Shown here one piece after another: positions 12,667 to 24,392 of a stretch of 64,000 bases of DNA (its first letter is position 1; every line of letters starts with the position of its first letter). Below the pieces are notes generated by a model that was given only the letters and a program-made list of their open reading frames with translations, had not been told where the DNA came from and did not search any database. Made by a program: the position numbers and the translations under genes. The stretch is from Isoetes taiwanensis. Lineage: Eukaryota > Streptophyta > Lycopodiopsida > Isoetales > Isoetaceae. The stretch is taken from the NCBI GenBank assembly GCA_021234155.1, contig JAJEKV010000025.1, forward strand, positions 16,919,094-16,983,093, given 5' to 3'.

Positions 12667-13499
12667 TTATGATCTATCGGCAAAAGATTTTCTCTTCCGG
12701 ATCTTGCCAGACATGTCTTTGGGCACATGCATAGGTCGCGTGCGTAGGTTGCAGGCTGCCATGAATGACATAAATAATTTCGAAAATGGCTTTTGCTCTA
12801 AATGTGCTTACATTGAATTTTGCACCTGGCTTTTTCTTCTGCAAATACTTCTTCTTCCTGTGAATAAGATAAAGAGAAGAATCTCGAAAATGAGTTATAT
12901 CCTACTCAAATTTGCATGTATTTGATTATTCCATATAATCATTAAAAGTGCACCATGCCAGCAAAATGTCTCTCAACATTTAATTTTGCTAAATAGGTCC
13001 AGATATTCTCCCATTTTCAGTGAGAAATCAACAAATTTGAGTATAGTATATTTATAATTTAGATCCACCACTCGTTTAATTTTGAAACAGACCTTTGGTG
13101 TATTTTCCCTAATAAAGCCGAATATTGGCTAACCCATAAGCAGGATGGGCATGCTCTATGCTTTGTTACAAAGCTAAGCATCTGTTTTCCATTTCTTAAC
13201 TCATGTAAAAATATGCTACAGTGTTTGGCTATGTTCTTTGGCAAATCCCCTAGCATACAGCTTAAATTAGTTGTGATCTAGCAATGTTAGCACATATGCT
13301 AGGATATGAAAGATGAAAGTTTATAATGTCCTTTCGACATTCTTCTTTAGTATATATATTTGTCTATGGGCATATAGTGCCCTAAAAAATTGATTTAAAG
13401 ATCCTTCCCAATAGGTTGGATTTGATTCATGCAGGTTATTCCAGGCATATGCCTGTTCTGCACTTCTTAACACTTGTTAACATTTGCACAAGTACTAAC

Positions 13500-13528
13500 A
13501 TAAAAAATAAAATAAAATAAAATAAAAT
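13500..13528. repeat. (AAAAT)n short tandem repeat, copy 2
   Basis: Same array as at 1511-1539, with the same flanks. Confidence 0.9.
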
Positions 13529-13538
13529 TGTTGCACAC

Positions 13539-13740
13539 CTGATGCTGCTACTGGATGAAGCCCTGCTATTGCTTCCGCCTTTGGGATATGTGGAAGAATG
13601 ATGAAATGCAGAGGAGGAGGAGGTATTAACCCGGCAAATAGCCTAATGCATATGCACGAATAAGCATCCCGCCTCCGACGAAGGAAGGGAAAAAGAATGC
13701 TATAGGCAGGATCTCGGGTTGCGGCTCCTCCCATCTCCAT
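13539..13740 (-). other. Possible first exon, copy 2
   Basis: This is the counterpart of 1550-1748. The frame begins MEMGGAATRDPAYS and ends at the same GTGTGC donor. The first third differs in sequence from copy 1, while the C-terminal part, which contains four consecutive Pro residues, is nearly identical. It may be the 5' exon of the gene suggested by the exon-like piece at 12430-12666, but that link is only positional. Confidence 0.2.
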
Positions 13741-14479
13741 TGTATTTTCTCGGCCATTTTCTAATTTTGCTAACCCTTGATTTTTAAAATTGGGGATTTA
13801 ATGGTGTAGATTAATGCCACGTCAGTTTTTGATGAGGTGGAGGTGCTACATGGATAGGCTAGAATTGCAAAAAAGGTTGTAGGCTTTGTTGGGCTGGTGT
13901 GCTAAAAAAAACATAAATTCAAGATAGAAAATAATCACGTTAGCTCACTAGTTATATTGGTTAGAGTAGTCTTATTAGGACATTGAGCTATTTTGGTAGA
14001 GTTTTGAACCCCTAAATTTCATATTCTAAAACCTGTAAAGCTGTATAGAGTTTCAATATTCCCTCAAAACCTTAGGCAAACTTGTATTTCATATTTCAAA
14101 ATCATAGGCGCCTCCAATTATAAATGACTATAAGCGAAACGAGAGGTACCCAGTACGGTCTGGGCTGTAGGATCGATGGATCCGACGATATCCGACGATC
14201 GTGGTAATCCAGAGTGCACCTCGTTTAGATGGAACATAATCGTGATTGTCACAACATCACTACGAGAACATAATTAGATAAAGAAAATAGTTTTGAAACT
14301 AAAATGCATGAAGAATTACAAAAATCACATGCCTTTTTGCAGCGATCCTTGCAGTGATTTACTTGCTTAAAACTAGCTTTTTGATCATCACAACATCATT
14401 AAATTGCAATATAATCGGTAGAGTAAGGAGTTATATATAAATTGGCTTGTGCATTTGTGAATAGATGGAGTTTCATTCG

Positions 14480-15685
14480 CTAGAATGTCCTGGGATGACG
14501 TTCTAGGAGGAAGAACATTTCTTGTTGACGGGCTGCAATGTACCTGGCCTTTCTAGCCTTAAGGAAAGTGCGGTATTGCTTCACTGCATCCGAGCGTAGA
14601 GCAAGATCTGTGACTTGGCGGAGCCAGCGTTTGCGTTCTTTGCACTCGGCATCGAACCACTGGTTACGCAGAAAGGCCGTAGCTCTCGAGGTTTGCCTGG
14701 GGCGACTTCTCCCAAAACACCTCTCTGCAGCAGCCCCGAGGACGTCAATGAGCCTGCCTGCCTGCTGCTCCAGCGTTGAGCATTGTGAGATGCTTAGCAG
14801 ATCCTCTGTACGCATTTGGGAGTAAGTAGGAGCGCGCTCATAGTCCAGTCTGAGCTGGGGCATACGAGGAGGTGTTGGACAGGCGTCTGGAGCAACTTGC
14901 CAAGCCAGCTGCAAGTAGAACGGCCGATGGTCTGAGTCCACCTCCTCATCCCTAACAGCTGTGCCCACTCGAAAATGTTTGACTAGATGCATGTCCTGCT
15001 CGGCCACCAAAACATAGTCTACCACGCTGGACCCACCTCCCTGGTTCTCCTGTCTGCAAGTATGCTGGCTGGAGGACGGCCACTGTGCTAGTCCATTGCA
15101 AATCACAAGGTCAAAGATACTCCAAAGCAGCAACAACTGCCTCCCATAGCGGGAGACCTGAATGTCAGCTGATATCTGTGGCCGAGCTCCTGCTGAAGGG
15201 CTCAGCTGCAACACATCATCTGCAAGAGGGTCAAATCTCATCGGCTGTTCCGTGCCAGTGTGGGCATTGAAGTCTCCAACGAGCACGACCCTACCCTGCT
15301 GCTTGTGTTGCTGTATGTCATCATATAGATTGACATAGGGCTCCAACCTATCCACACCCGGATAGTTGTGATAAAAGTTGCTTTCGGCATGTGGGAAGTA
15401 GCAGGCCACCACAAAAGAGGGGGCTACGACTGCAATTCTGCACGTGCACCCATAGGTACCTGTTATGTTTGCCCGTCTTGCATAGGGAAACTGATTGTGC
15501 CAGGGTTGTCCGGTAGTAGCAGGCGACCCCTCCGTGCCCCCGCGCTTTCCTGTGCATTCATTGAAGACGGAGTAGCGATGGTATCCTGGCAAGTTGGGTA
15601 GTCTATGCCCAGCATGTTCCCATGTTTTCATGAGGAAAATGAGGTCCATATCGGCCTGGTTGAGGACAGCAAGAACCGTCGGCAA
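14480..15685 (-). CDS. LINE apurinic-type endonuclease domain (inverted fragment)
   Basis: This is a 401-codon open frame of the endonuclease/exonuclease/phosphatase fold, which nicks target DNA during LINE integration. Visible motifs are LVGDFNAHTG at residues 135-144 (catalytic Asp and Asn), SSVVDYVLVA at 219-228 and the terminal catalytic SDHRPF at 251-256. The Glu expected in the ETW motif is Lys here (MKTW, residues 19-22), so the enzyme is probably inactive. The N-terminal strand with the first catalytic Asn is missing at the inversion junction. The C-terminal part beyond residue ~260 is a basic linker that ends at a chance stop where the inverted piece meets flanking DNA. It is a fragment of a longer polyprotein, not a separate gene. 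Confidence 0.85.
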   Translation of the reverse strand: MPTVLAVLNQADMDLIFLMKTWEHAGHRLPNLPGYHRYSVFNECTGKRGGTEGSPATTGQPWHNQFPYARRANITGTYGCTCRIAVVAPSFVVACYFPHAESNFYHNYPGVDRLEPYVNLYDDIQQHKQQGRVVLVGDFNAHTGTEQPMRFDPLADDVLQLSPSAGARPQISADIQVSRYGRQLLLLWSIFDLVICNGLAQWPSSSQHTCRQENQGGGSSVVDYVLVAEQDMHLVKHFRVGTAVRDEEVDSDHRPFYLQLAWQVAPDACPTPPRMPQLRLDYERAPTYSQMRTEDLLSISQCSTLEQQAGRLIDVLGAAAERCFGRSRPRQTSRATAFLRNQWFDAECKERKRWLRQVTDLALRSDAVKQYRTFLKARKARYIAARQQEMFFLLERHPRTF

Positions 15686-16756
15686 GATCTGTATTGCTGC
15701 TTCGTAGACTTCACCAAGGCTTTTGACATTGTGCCTTGGGAAAAGTTCTGGGCAAGATTGCAGCAGCTAGACGTCCCTGCCGAACTGCAGAACGCGGTGT
15801 ACATGTTATATGAGACATGCACTGGCCGGCTGCAAATAGCAGGCCGACCATTCGAGAGCAGTATCGGGGTCTGCCAGGGATGCCCTCTCTCTCCCACACT
15901 ATTTGGCCTGTATATTGATCAGCTGGAGAGATGGCTCGCTGATAATGGAGGCACTGAAGCTCACCTCCTACACCAGATCGTCAGGCAGCTGATCTATGCT
16001 GACGATGTGGACCTCTTAGCACACACTCAAGCAGACATGCAACGCCATCTCGATGCCCTGGACACATTTTGCCAAGAGACTGATATGCTTGTCAACTTAG
16101 CCAAAATCAAGGTGGTTCTGGTATCGTCTGCACGCCAGCCACGGCCTCTAATCCTCACTCATCGTAGCCAACATGTCGAAGTGGTGCCCGCTTACAAATA
16201 TTTGGGGGTGGAATTCCCGTCGGCCATGAACTGGGAGAATTCCATCCGGCTGCGAGCCGCAGCAGGTTGGAAGGCACTCTATGCAATGGAGAACGATAGT
16301 CACAAGGCAGAGCTATATGATTGGACCCACCAATCACACCTATTCAAGATGCTAGTAGAACCTATGCTTTTGTATGGGGTCGAGATCTGGGACCCGGTGA
16401 TTTCCCTCGCCACTTTGAATGACTTGGAGCAGGTGCAAAAAGCTTTCTTGGCATGGGCCCTGGGGGTGAAGTCCACAGTCCCATACCAGATACTGCTGCA
16501 GGAAATAGGTTACTTCCCTCTTCAAAGGGGGGCCCTTGACAAACATATCGTCTACTTCCAGAAGGTGGTTAGCATGGACAATGCTCGCCTCCCTAACCTT
16601 GCTTACACTGTGGCAATGGGGCCTCAACTCCTAAAAGCCTGCTGGCGGGAAAAGAGAGCTCAATGGCTGGCCAGATGGAACGTGCAAGAGCACAGATGCA
16701 TCCAAGTGCAAATGGAAGCAGATTGCCGCAGCCTCAGACAGTACCTTGACGCATAA
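15605..16756 (+). CDS. LINE reverse transcriptase (5'-truncated)
   Basis: This is a 383-codon open frame. RT motif A is FVDFTKAFD (residues 33-41), motif B is CQGCPLSPTLF (90-100) and motif C is IYADDVDLL with YADD at 131-134. The AYKYLG block and the thumb/connection region follow. Motifs 0-2 upstream of motif A are absent. The first ~28 residues are antisense to the endonuclease and not native. The stop at 16756 is a frameshift shared with copy 1, and the true C-terminus continues in the next frame at 16746-17129. The start codon is therefore arbitrary and the product would not be functional alone. Confidence 0.85.
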   Translation: MPSMFPCFHEENEVHIGLVEDSKNRRQDLYCCFVDFTKAFDIVPWEKFWARLQQLDVPAELQNAVYMLYETCTGRLQIAGRPFESSIGVCQGCPLSPTLFGLYIDQLERWLADNGGTEAHLLHQIVRQLIYADDVDLLAHTQADMQRHLDALDTFCQETDMLVNLAKIKVVLVSSARQPRPLILTHRSQHVEVVPAYKYLGVEFPSAMNWENSIRLRAAAGWKALYAMENDSHKAELYDWTHQSHLFKMLVEPMLLYGVEIWDPVISLATLNDLEQVQKAFLAWALGVKSTVPYQILLQEIGYFPLQRGALDKHIVYFQKVVSMDNARLPNLAYTVAMGPQLLKACWREKRAQWLARWNVQEHRCIQVQMEADCRSLRQYLDA

Positions 16757-17129
16757 GCTATGGGATGCCAAAGACTTTGAATGTGTCAAGACGACACATT
16801 ATCACTGCCACATAAATCCCATGTTGGACCGGGGCTCGCAATGCTACCTGTGCACTCATCTACCCATGAAAAAACGCAGATCCATTGCCTCTATCTGCAC
16901 AAGTGCACACGATCTCCGGATTGAGACAGGAAGATGGGTTGGGGAGTCAGCCGAGAGAGGCTTTGTTAACGCGTCCACGTTGGAGTCAGAAGACAAATGC
17001 CACAACTTTCAGAGTTGTCCGGCATATGATGACATTCGGATACGCTATGCTGAGCTGGTCCGTCCCGACCAGCACTTACTTGATACATGTACATATTTTT
17101 CTATCTATATTTGTATTTGTACAGTTTGA
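16746..17129 (+). CDS. LINE ORF2 C-terminal domain, shifted frame
   Basis: The frame carries CYLCTHLP, then LRIETGRW, then a CHNFQSCPAYDDIRIRY block. This His/Cys pattern ends many LINE ORF2 proteins, where it binds nucleic acid. It should be fused to the RT frame at 15605-16756. A one-base shift near 16745 separates them. The same shift exists in copy 1, so it is old or lies in the source element. Confidence 0.65.
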   Translation: MTHKLWDAKDFECVKTTHYHCHINPMLDRGSQCYLCTHLPMKKRRSIASICTSAHDLRIETGRWVGESAERGFVNASTLESEDKCHNFQSCPAYDDIRIRYAELVRPDQHLLDTCTYFSIYICICTV

Positions 17130-17292
17130 CAGCAAACCTATTCCTGTCACGGTTTTCCCCCAAACAACCCTTTGGGGGGGAGGGGGTTTTTTCAATCCGG
17201 ACAGTAATAGACTTGCTGCGCCTCCTCTTTGGGTCCCATAGGCCAATTGGTCCCCGTGGATGATAAAAATCCTATTCTATTCTATTCTATCT

Positions 17293-20200
17293 ATGAATCA
17301 AAAGCTCCCAGTAATATGGTCTTGAAGAAGAGCTATAGCAGGAACTTGATTCCGGCCTCTGTTCACCAATTTAGATATCAGAAAAGGATTTCGATCCCAT
17401 CTGTGAATAGATATATATGAATCGATGGAGTTCCATCCATCTGCGAATCAAAAGCCTGAGAGATCAAAAGTAATTCGAAATTGAAGAAAGGGTCTAGCAA
17501 AAATCCAATTTCGAACTATTTATACATTAGAAAAAAAAATTTTATTACGATTTTTGCTATTTAGTCCACGTCTGCTGCCGTTCCTTTTTCCATAAGTGCA
17601 TGCATTAATGATTTGCAAATCTATTGTTTAAATTTGATTTGATTTTTCTGGGGTTCCGAAAACTTTTTGGATTTTTTTCTAAGATATTTTTCCCTAAGGT
17701 TTGAAGGGTTTTGGCAGCCGGAAGACATTCCCGATGTTCCGAAAATTCAGAAAGCATTTTATATGATTTTAATGGCTTCGATTTTGGCCGAATATAGGAT
17801 TTCTTCTTAGCTTCCATCCATGCACTGTCCCTCTGGAAGCATGCACCACGGCATGGAAGCCACCGTCGCTATGCTTAGGGGCTCGTGATATTATGTTCCT
17901 GTTTTTTATTCAGAGCCATAGCCTGCGGCATGGATGCATTCAAGCTAATAATCTAGAGGTAGAAGTATAGCTTTTTTATGGTGAATTTGCATGGATTGTA
18001 GATCAGTTTTTTTGCAGTGCTGACCCCGGCAAGGGAGCTTCTGCGGTCTTCCACAACCACGATTTGGGGTTTGGGGTTTGAGTTTTTGCAGATAGAAATT
18101 CCTGAACGGGCAGTGCCAGATTTGAGCTCGAGGAACCCATGTCGGCATGCATGCCACGAGGAGAAAAAACGAGAAGACTTTAGAATCGATCTATCAGATA
18201 GTTTGTATCGGTAACTCCAATCCCTGCTTTTAGATGCAAATTTGATTTTTCCAGAGGATCTATTCGAAGAGCTCCTTATTAAATTTTTTAGCAACCTCCG
18301 GTGTCTGCAACCCGGTGATATTTCCTGTGTTCTATGCAGGTTATGCACTGTATGAAGTTGCCAAGATATCATGTGATACTGACAAGCTGGGTGGATGAGA
18401 CATTCAGTTGATAAGCTTACTAAAAAGAGGAATATGTAGGCTACCACATCACACCCAGAGATGGAGCGGCACTTTGAATATTGGTAAGGGTTGTTTAATC
18501 CCAATAGCAGAGGTTTTTTCTGTGTTTCTGATTATGTCATGATGAAGAGATGGTTTCATACTCCTGTTTGTGTGTGCAAACCCAGAACAACATCAAGTTC
18601 TAATATATCCCATCTTCCTTTCTTGCTTATGGTGTTAATATACTCTATCATAATGAATGCCATATGATCAGGAATAGCTTTTTAATACATAACGTGTAAC
18701 AAGCACTCCATTGCTACTCTTCTTTTACATCTTTCAAACCTGCAACAAGCTTATGCTAATTCCAAAGGTCTTAGTCTAACTAATTACTTATAAAGTGGCA
18801 TCAGAACTGCACAGTAATATGGCATATGCCTATTTGAATCAGGGTGGTGATGAATAAGGTGGCTATTTCAAATGTAGAATTGTTGTTGGGTTCATCTTCT
18901 CCTGTACTTCATTAAAACTGGTTTGTAGACCAGAAGACAGACCTAATCATACAGTTTTCATCTTGCATAATTTGAAGTGGCCATTACCGGTCTGATTATG
19001 GCTTTGATTTGCCTACCCTCATTGAAGCTGCTCTTATATGATATCAAGAACAGTCATGAGTTTTGAATCTATGGCTGAACAGGTTGGATTGGAGGTTTCT
19101 CACCCTAAACAAGTTCAGGATTGGAAAGGGAAGCATGAAAATAGAGCAAAGTTGAAGGCATATAGACTATTGAACAACTGTTTGATTTCTATATGTTATG
19201 CAAAGGTGGGTCCATTTGAATTCATTCCCAAGCAAGCAAAAGGATATATATCAGAGGTTGATTTACATAAATCTTGCTGGAACGTTGCTTTTCTTGCAGG
19301 TTACTTTATGATGTTTAGATCTTCTAGGTAGATGTTATGAATCATAACTAGCTCTTTGGAACTCTCTATTTTGCAAAGAACTGGAGTGGATTCGTGTCTT
19401 CTTTCTTTATTCTCGACCTAAGAAGATCGCCATTATGGTAGGTTCGCAAGTTTTATATTGCATTGAGACATTCCCATTCTTCAGCCCAATTAGGTATGTA
19501 AATTCTTCTCAAATCTTTGCATGCTTCAAATTATTTTATTAACATTCGTAGCTTTTCCTTGCACATTTTAAAGTTAAATGGCTTTTCCGGTTCCAAAACA
19601 GTCCTTAATGATGTAGGAAATAAGCAGACAAAGATTGAAACTGTTCAAAATATTGAAAGCTCGGCGACATGAGTCGCATCCGCCTCATCCCCATTCTTAT
19701 TTCACATCCTCTTTCTTACTGAACTTTTTGCCCATCAGGTATGCAGTTCTCTATTTCTTCTGACTTTTTGCGCTGCCAATGCTTTGTGTTACATAATTGC
19801 ATATCCTTTTATCAGATTGTTCAGTTTCAAATTTGTGTTGTGTCTGCAAACTTCTAATATTTGCATCCTATCTCGGGTTGATCATTTCAAGCATGTTATG
19901 TTTCTTCTTTGTTCTGGAGTTCTGAGGATTATCCAATTGTTGTCTTTTGGTAAATGTATTGCATCTTCTTTGTATTGAAGTAAGTCCATGTACAGTCCTT
20001 TGAATCTTACATTTTGGATTGGGCAAAGAGACTTCTGTCTACTCAAAACTATTAAAGTTACAGTTGTAGTTTTTGTTGTTTTCAATTAGAGTATGTCTAT
20101 CACTTTCAAACATGATAGTTATGGCTAATGCATATAGCATTGCTTCTATTCAAGGCTTCCTTATATTTGACCATACTGCTTTCGAAGACATGATGAGAAA

Positions 20201-21866
20201 ACTTAGAAAAGATGTCAAATGTAATCTGCCCAGGACATTGTCTAGCACACTGAAATAGTTAGATATTTATTGTACACAAGAAATGTAGTTCTAGAACAGA
20301 TTTGTTTTCTGATTGCATGGGAACTTAAAAAAAGTAGTGCTCAAGATGTGATTATATTGCTTTCGAATTTTAAAATGTTTTTGTCATAAGATGAATAAAA
20401 TATTAGACGCATGGAAACTTAAAAAAAATAGTATTTAAGATGTGACGTAAGCTTAAAAATATAGTGCTCCAAGATGTGATTATATTGTTTTCCAAAACCT
20501 CTTCAAAATGTTTGTGATAAGATGACTAACCCAAAAGGCTTAGAGGCTACTTGCAAGTTCCATGGAGGAACAAGGACGCAGAAATAGACAACAAACATTG
20601 TAGTATGCTTCTAATGCATGCTTGAATAACAAGTACTCAATGCTGTTGTACATATATTTGCATAATTGCTGGCAAACTGTTCAACCAAATGACATACAGA
20701 ATGTCACCCATGTCATCACGTCAATCAATAACTTGACATTGTGTAGGAATGTCTTATAACTGTGTCCTTGCCGCATTTCATATTTTTGTTCACTCATACT
20801 ATATTTCTATAGTCACACCAAGAAACCATGTCTATTTGCGTCTTTCTGCTTTGTCATCTGCTTAAAAATATAAGATATTATTTTTTTGACCAAATGACCA
20901 CATGGGTTGTGTCTTTCTTTCTAACAAGCCATTAGTGGTGATATGCAAGCCTTCTTATCACAAAACCAAGGCCGAATCATATCCACTTGCACATCATTTC
21001 ATATATTGTTGCTGCCAAATTGTTGTTTTCATCCTCAAGTTAACCTTATTGCATCTTAACCTTATGCTTTGTTCGTTAAAACAATTTTGACTATATAGCA
21101 ACAATTAAATTTGTAACAGAAATGGCTGGTTTTGTTATCAAATTTGAGATCAAAGTGTTTATAGAGGTATTGTGGACAAAATTTATGGTGTTGCTCATAG
21201 TTTACACACCAATGCTTTGCTTTGTTAATTCAGTGGAGTAATGACACTTATTAGGACAATCTGTTTATTGCCACATTGCAACAATTTGGATACGATCACA
21301 AATAACCACGTATTGTAAGCTTTATCCATTGACAGCTAGACCATATTTTGAACCTGTTTGATGAAACAACACGACTAAGCTCTATCCATTGACAGCCAGA
21401 CCATGTTTTGAACATGTTTGGTGAAACAACACGAAGCCCATGCTTTGAACATATTTACGGTCATATGGGTTCAAATATTGTTCATGTTGGACATGGGGTC
21501 CTTTGCAAAGATAGGATGTGGGTTGATACAAAAGTGTCGGTGGAAATTAGGACTAGAAATTAGGAATTTGCACTGCAATATCAAACTAAATCACCCATAT
21601 TCCAACGAAACCTAATAATTTAACCTAATGAAATAATCTCTCATATTCCAACAAAATAACGTAAGATATGGTCTTATTTTATGTTGTTCCTTTATTCTAC
21701 GCTTAATCCAATAAGAATGAAATTCTACGCTTAATCCAATAAGAATGTTCATTGTAGACACTATACATTTCGATAACCCGTTATAACCATGTAGTGCACC
21801 TTCCAAATCTCATAGAGGAAAAAAACTATCACACACATCTCTGTGCATTCCATTCCTTCACGTTCA
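17293..21866. other. Intergenic part of copy 2, no secure gene
   Basis: Counterpart of 5294-10119. Bases 18080-18900 differ from copy 1 by scattered substitutions and small indels, whereas the flanks are almost identical. A 98-codon open frame at 19038-19331 equals that at 7036-7329 and is not recognised. Confidence 0.6.
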
Positions 21867-22216
21867 AATAGAAGAGACTCAATTTGCTCCAATCATCAAA
21901 TCAGATATTACTTATAGTTGAGACAATCCGGATTACAACTATTGTTGCTTCCACATTGCAATACAAATTTCTATAGGTTGTTAATGCCTACCAATGCCTC
22001 ACAAATAAATCATTTCCATTTTCTACAGTTCAACATGTGAGACCAAATCCATAACTTTTTGCACAATGGTTCTTGATCCTTATCAACGAATCTTAAAAGC
22101 TTGCTCTATACCACCCTTGCCCCCTTCAAGCCACATTGTTTACTCTAACCAACAAATAAAGCAACCATCTCTTCAAATTGTCGCTAAAGCCCGGCAACGC
22201 CGGGCACCATAACTAG
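21867..22216 (+). mobile_element. Helitron 3' terminal region, copy 2
   Basis: Duplicate of 10120-10469. Hairpin at 22189-22205, terminal CTAG at 22213-22216, then T. Confidence 0.7.
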
Positions 22217-22924
22217 TATGAAATTTAAATTTTGTTGTTTGGCAAATGATTAGCTTGGTTAGTGTGAAATTGATGTAAAAATTAATAAACTACTGAAATA
22301 AACAAGGTGCTGCGCACAGAGGGTTGCCCTCCAGGTGGCTTAAATCATACTTGAAAGTTATGTTTTTATAATCAATCAAAATTGCTATTTTAGAACATTG
22401 TCATTTTGTGAAGATGATGGTACCCATTTGCATCACTAACTCCTCCTTAGATGTTGAGCTCCTCTTGGACTAGGATCCAACTGGACACATGGACATTGGG
22501 GTTTGAGTGTAACGTATTGGTATGTGGTGCTCGGTATGGAACAAGGATGGCAGAAGCATAAGGAGAAGTCTAATAGAGGATAGAATGGAAATACATGTTT
22601 TGTGAAGTGACTTAAATCATAGTTCAAAGTCATGTTTTGACAATCGATTCAAGTTGCTACTTAGACAATATAGTACTTGATACCATGAGTTTATTAATAG
22701 CATGAAGTATTTGATACTTGATAACATACGAAGCAATGTATGAAGAATTCAAATAGAGAAGTAAGAGGAGGAGTGGGGTGCAAAAGAACTTAGGAACTGT
22801 GAATTGTTTTGTATATCAATTTTGTTGAGGGTACGAAGGAAGAACTCGATATTTTAAAATGAAGAAGGTTGCTAAGAATTTAATAGCATGAAATACATGG
22901 AAGTTGCAAGCCAAGGAAAGCTGC

Positions 22925-23302
22925 TTAGAAATGCAAAGGCATGTCTTTAGTTATGGGTCGTGTTGTAAGTTTGGGTCCTGACGAATGGAGTCCATTGCAT
23001 TTAGCCCGACTCTTCAGTACGCTTTGGCGCAATGATTGAGGATCTATCTTCATTGTAGCTAATGCGCCTCCTAATGGATAGCCGAGAAATTTGTCAAGCA
23101 ATGCTCCTACCACTGTGACATGTAGCGTCTTGGATGCAGTGTCGATTTCGCCGAACATTGTTAACTCATCTATCATGTCGTCGTTCCTGCACGTGTCGCA
23201 GAGACTGTCTGACATTGCCTTATTGCAAGCATTGCACGTCTTGACGACCTTGTTGTCACCAGTTATATTCAATCTCAATATGCCTAAGACCCCTACATCC
23301 AA
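22925..23302 (-). pseudogene. RPA1/MEIOB-like zinc-ribbon and OB-fold exon
   Basis: The open frame reads through a probable acceptor (TGTAG) near 23297. It has a paired-cysteine ribbon, TCNACNKAMSDSLCDTC, followed by a strand-rich stretch, TLHVTVVGALLDKFLG. That order resembles the C-terminal domain of replication protein A large subunit and of the meiotic protein MEIOB, in which a Cys4 ribbon is embedded in an OB fold that binds single-stranded DNA. The exon to its right (23387-23556) contains stops. Assignment rests on motif order only, and another OB-fold family is possible. Confidence 0.4.
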
Positions 23303-23386
23303 GAATGTTTGATTAGTGGAAAGTTATATGAAATAAGGTGAGAAGCAAGGACAATTTTGGCTTAATTTTAGTGGCAGAAGATATAC

Positions 23387-23556
23387 CTTGGTATTTTCTA
23401 GAACGTGTGCTGCGAAGTCTTTGTTTGTGAGTGTCGCCGCTACATCATTGGCTAGGAACTATAATTCATCCGGAAACCAGTTTGACACTGCATCACAATC
23501 TTGAATGCCATTGAAGCAAACTAATAAACTACCTCAGCGCCAAACAAGCCGAGTAT
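23387..23556 (-). pseudogene. Preceding exon of the OB-fold gene, with stops
   Basis: On the minus strand an acceptor (GGCAG) at about 23557 and a donor (AAG then GTATAT) at 23387 bound a stretch that reads NGIQDCDAVSNWFPDEL, a TAG stop, then FLANDVAATLTNKDF. A one-base shift is needed upstream of it. It shows real exon boundaries but a broken frame, which supports calling the locus a pseudogene or a captured fragment. Confidence 0.35.
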
Positions 23557-24392
23557 CTGCCATATCCAAATCAAATAATTAATAACCAAAAAAAAATAAT
23601 CAAGAACTGAAATGCCGGCCAGCTAATGCAGAAATTAATCATCTAGCATATCGTGCCAGTAATTGGCTCAGCCTTATAGCTCGCCACATATTTAAAAGAG
23701 GCAGAAAAAAATGCAGACGCAAGCAAATAGAAAGGGTACAGTGGTAAGTTTGACTTTTCAAAAACCATTTCATTTCATGTCATCTTATGCGGCCATTAAA
23801 GATATACAGACATTCAAGTAAGGACTATCTTTTCTTGTAGTTTGGAACTTGTCTAGCCTATCTGCACGTCTTTGGTTTGATATGAGGAATGTTCTTGTTT
23901 CAATCTTCTATCTGATGTATAACTTTTATTTTTGGTTGTCTAGGTTTTATTTTGATTGTTGCCATGCGCCACTACCAACAGACTTTGAGTTTGACGAAGG
24001 GCAGCAGTTTGCTAGGTTCTTGCATAGGTGAAGTCTAGAACTTATGAATGTTTGCTAAGATACAACAGCAATGCTTGGTTCGCATGAAGTCTGAAATCTA
24101 ACTCAGTGTTTTGAAGTTGAGTCTCCTATGTCATTTCAAATGTTATAACAGCAAACTGTCCAAATAGACCATCTTCTAGCCCTAATCATCCATTACCATT
24201 GCATTTTAAAATGCTATTCTCAAAGGTTGCAATACCTTTTTAGGCCTGCCAAACGAGACATCTGTACTTTATTTTTTATTTTCTTTTATTCTCGTGTTTT
24301 AATAAAGTAGTAACTTGGATATGAGGTGTATGCTGGCAGCAGAAGCTGGACCCAATTCTTCTCCCGCTCAAGTCAAGCGGGCCCCTTCCCCA
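23557..24392. other. No secure gene; one exon-like piece
   Basis: A plus-strand stretch at about 23942-24029 lies between an acceptor (GTCTAG) and a donor (CATAG then GTGAAG). It reads FYFDCCHAPLPTDFEF and onward, and looks exonic but is not recognised. The rest is AT-rich and empty. Confidence 0.3.

Larger units (their letters stand above)
14480..17292 (+). mobile_element. Non-LTR retrotransposon with inverted 5' half, copy 2
   Basis: The endonuclease frame (minus strand) lies left of the RT frame (plus strand). Their N-termini face each other and overlap near 15605-15685. This order is what twin priming produces: the 3' part in normal orientation and an upstream 5' part inverted. The junction is close to 15690. 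The segment between endonuclease C-terminus and RT motif A is missing. The 3' end has a tail of repeated ATTCT (17272-17292). No clear target-site duplication was found. The clade is not assigned, but the apurinic-type endonuclease excludes the R2 type. Confidence 0.85.
11026..22748. repeat. Copy 2 of the ~12-kb tandem duplication
   Basis: Bases 11989-22748 repeat 1-11025. The 963 bases at 11026-11988 follow the end of copy 1 and precede the first aligned base of copy 2. The simplest reading is that copy 2 begins at 11026 and that the matching part of copy 1 lies left of the window, which would place the junction at 11025/11026. The LINE reading frames are much better preserved here than in copy 1. 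Confidence 0.85.
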
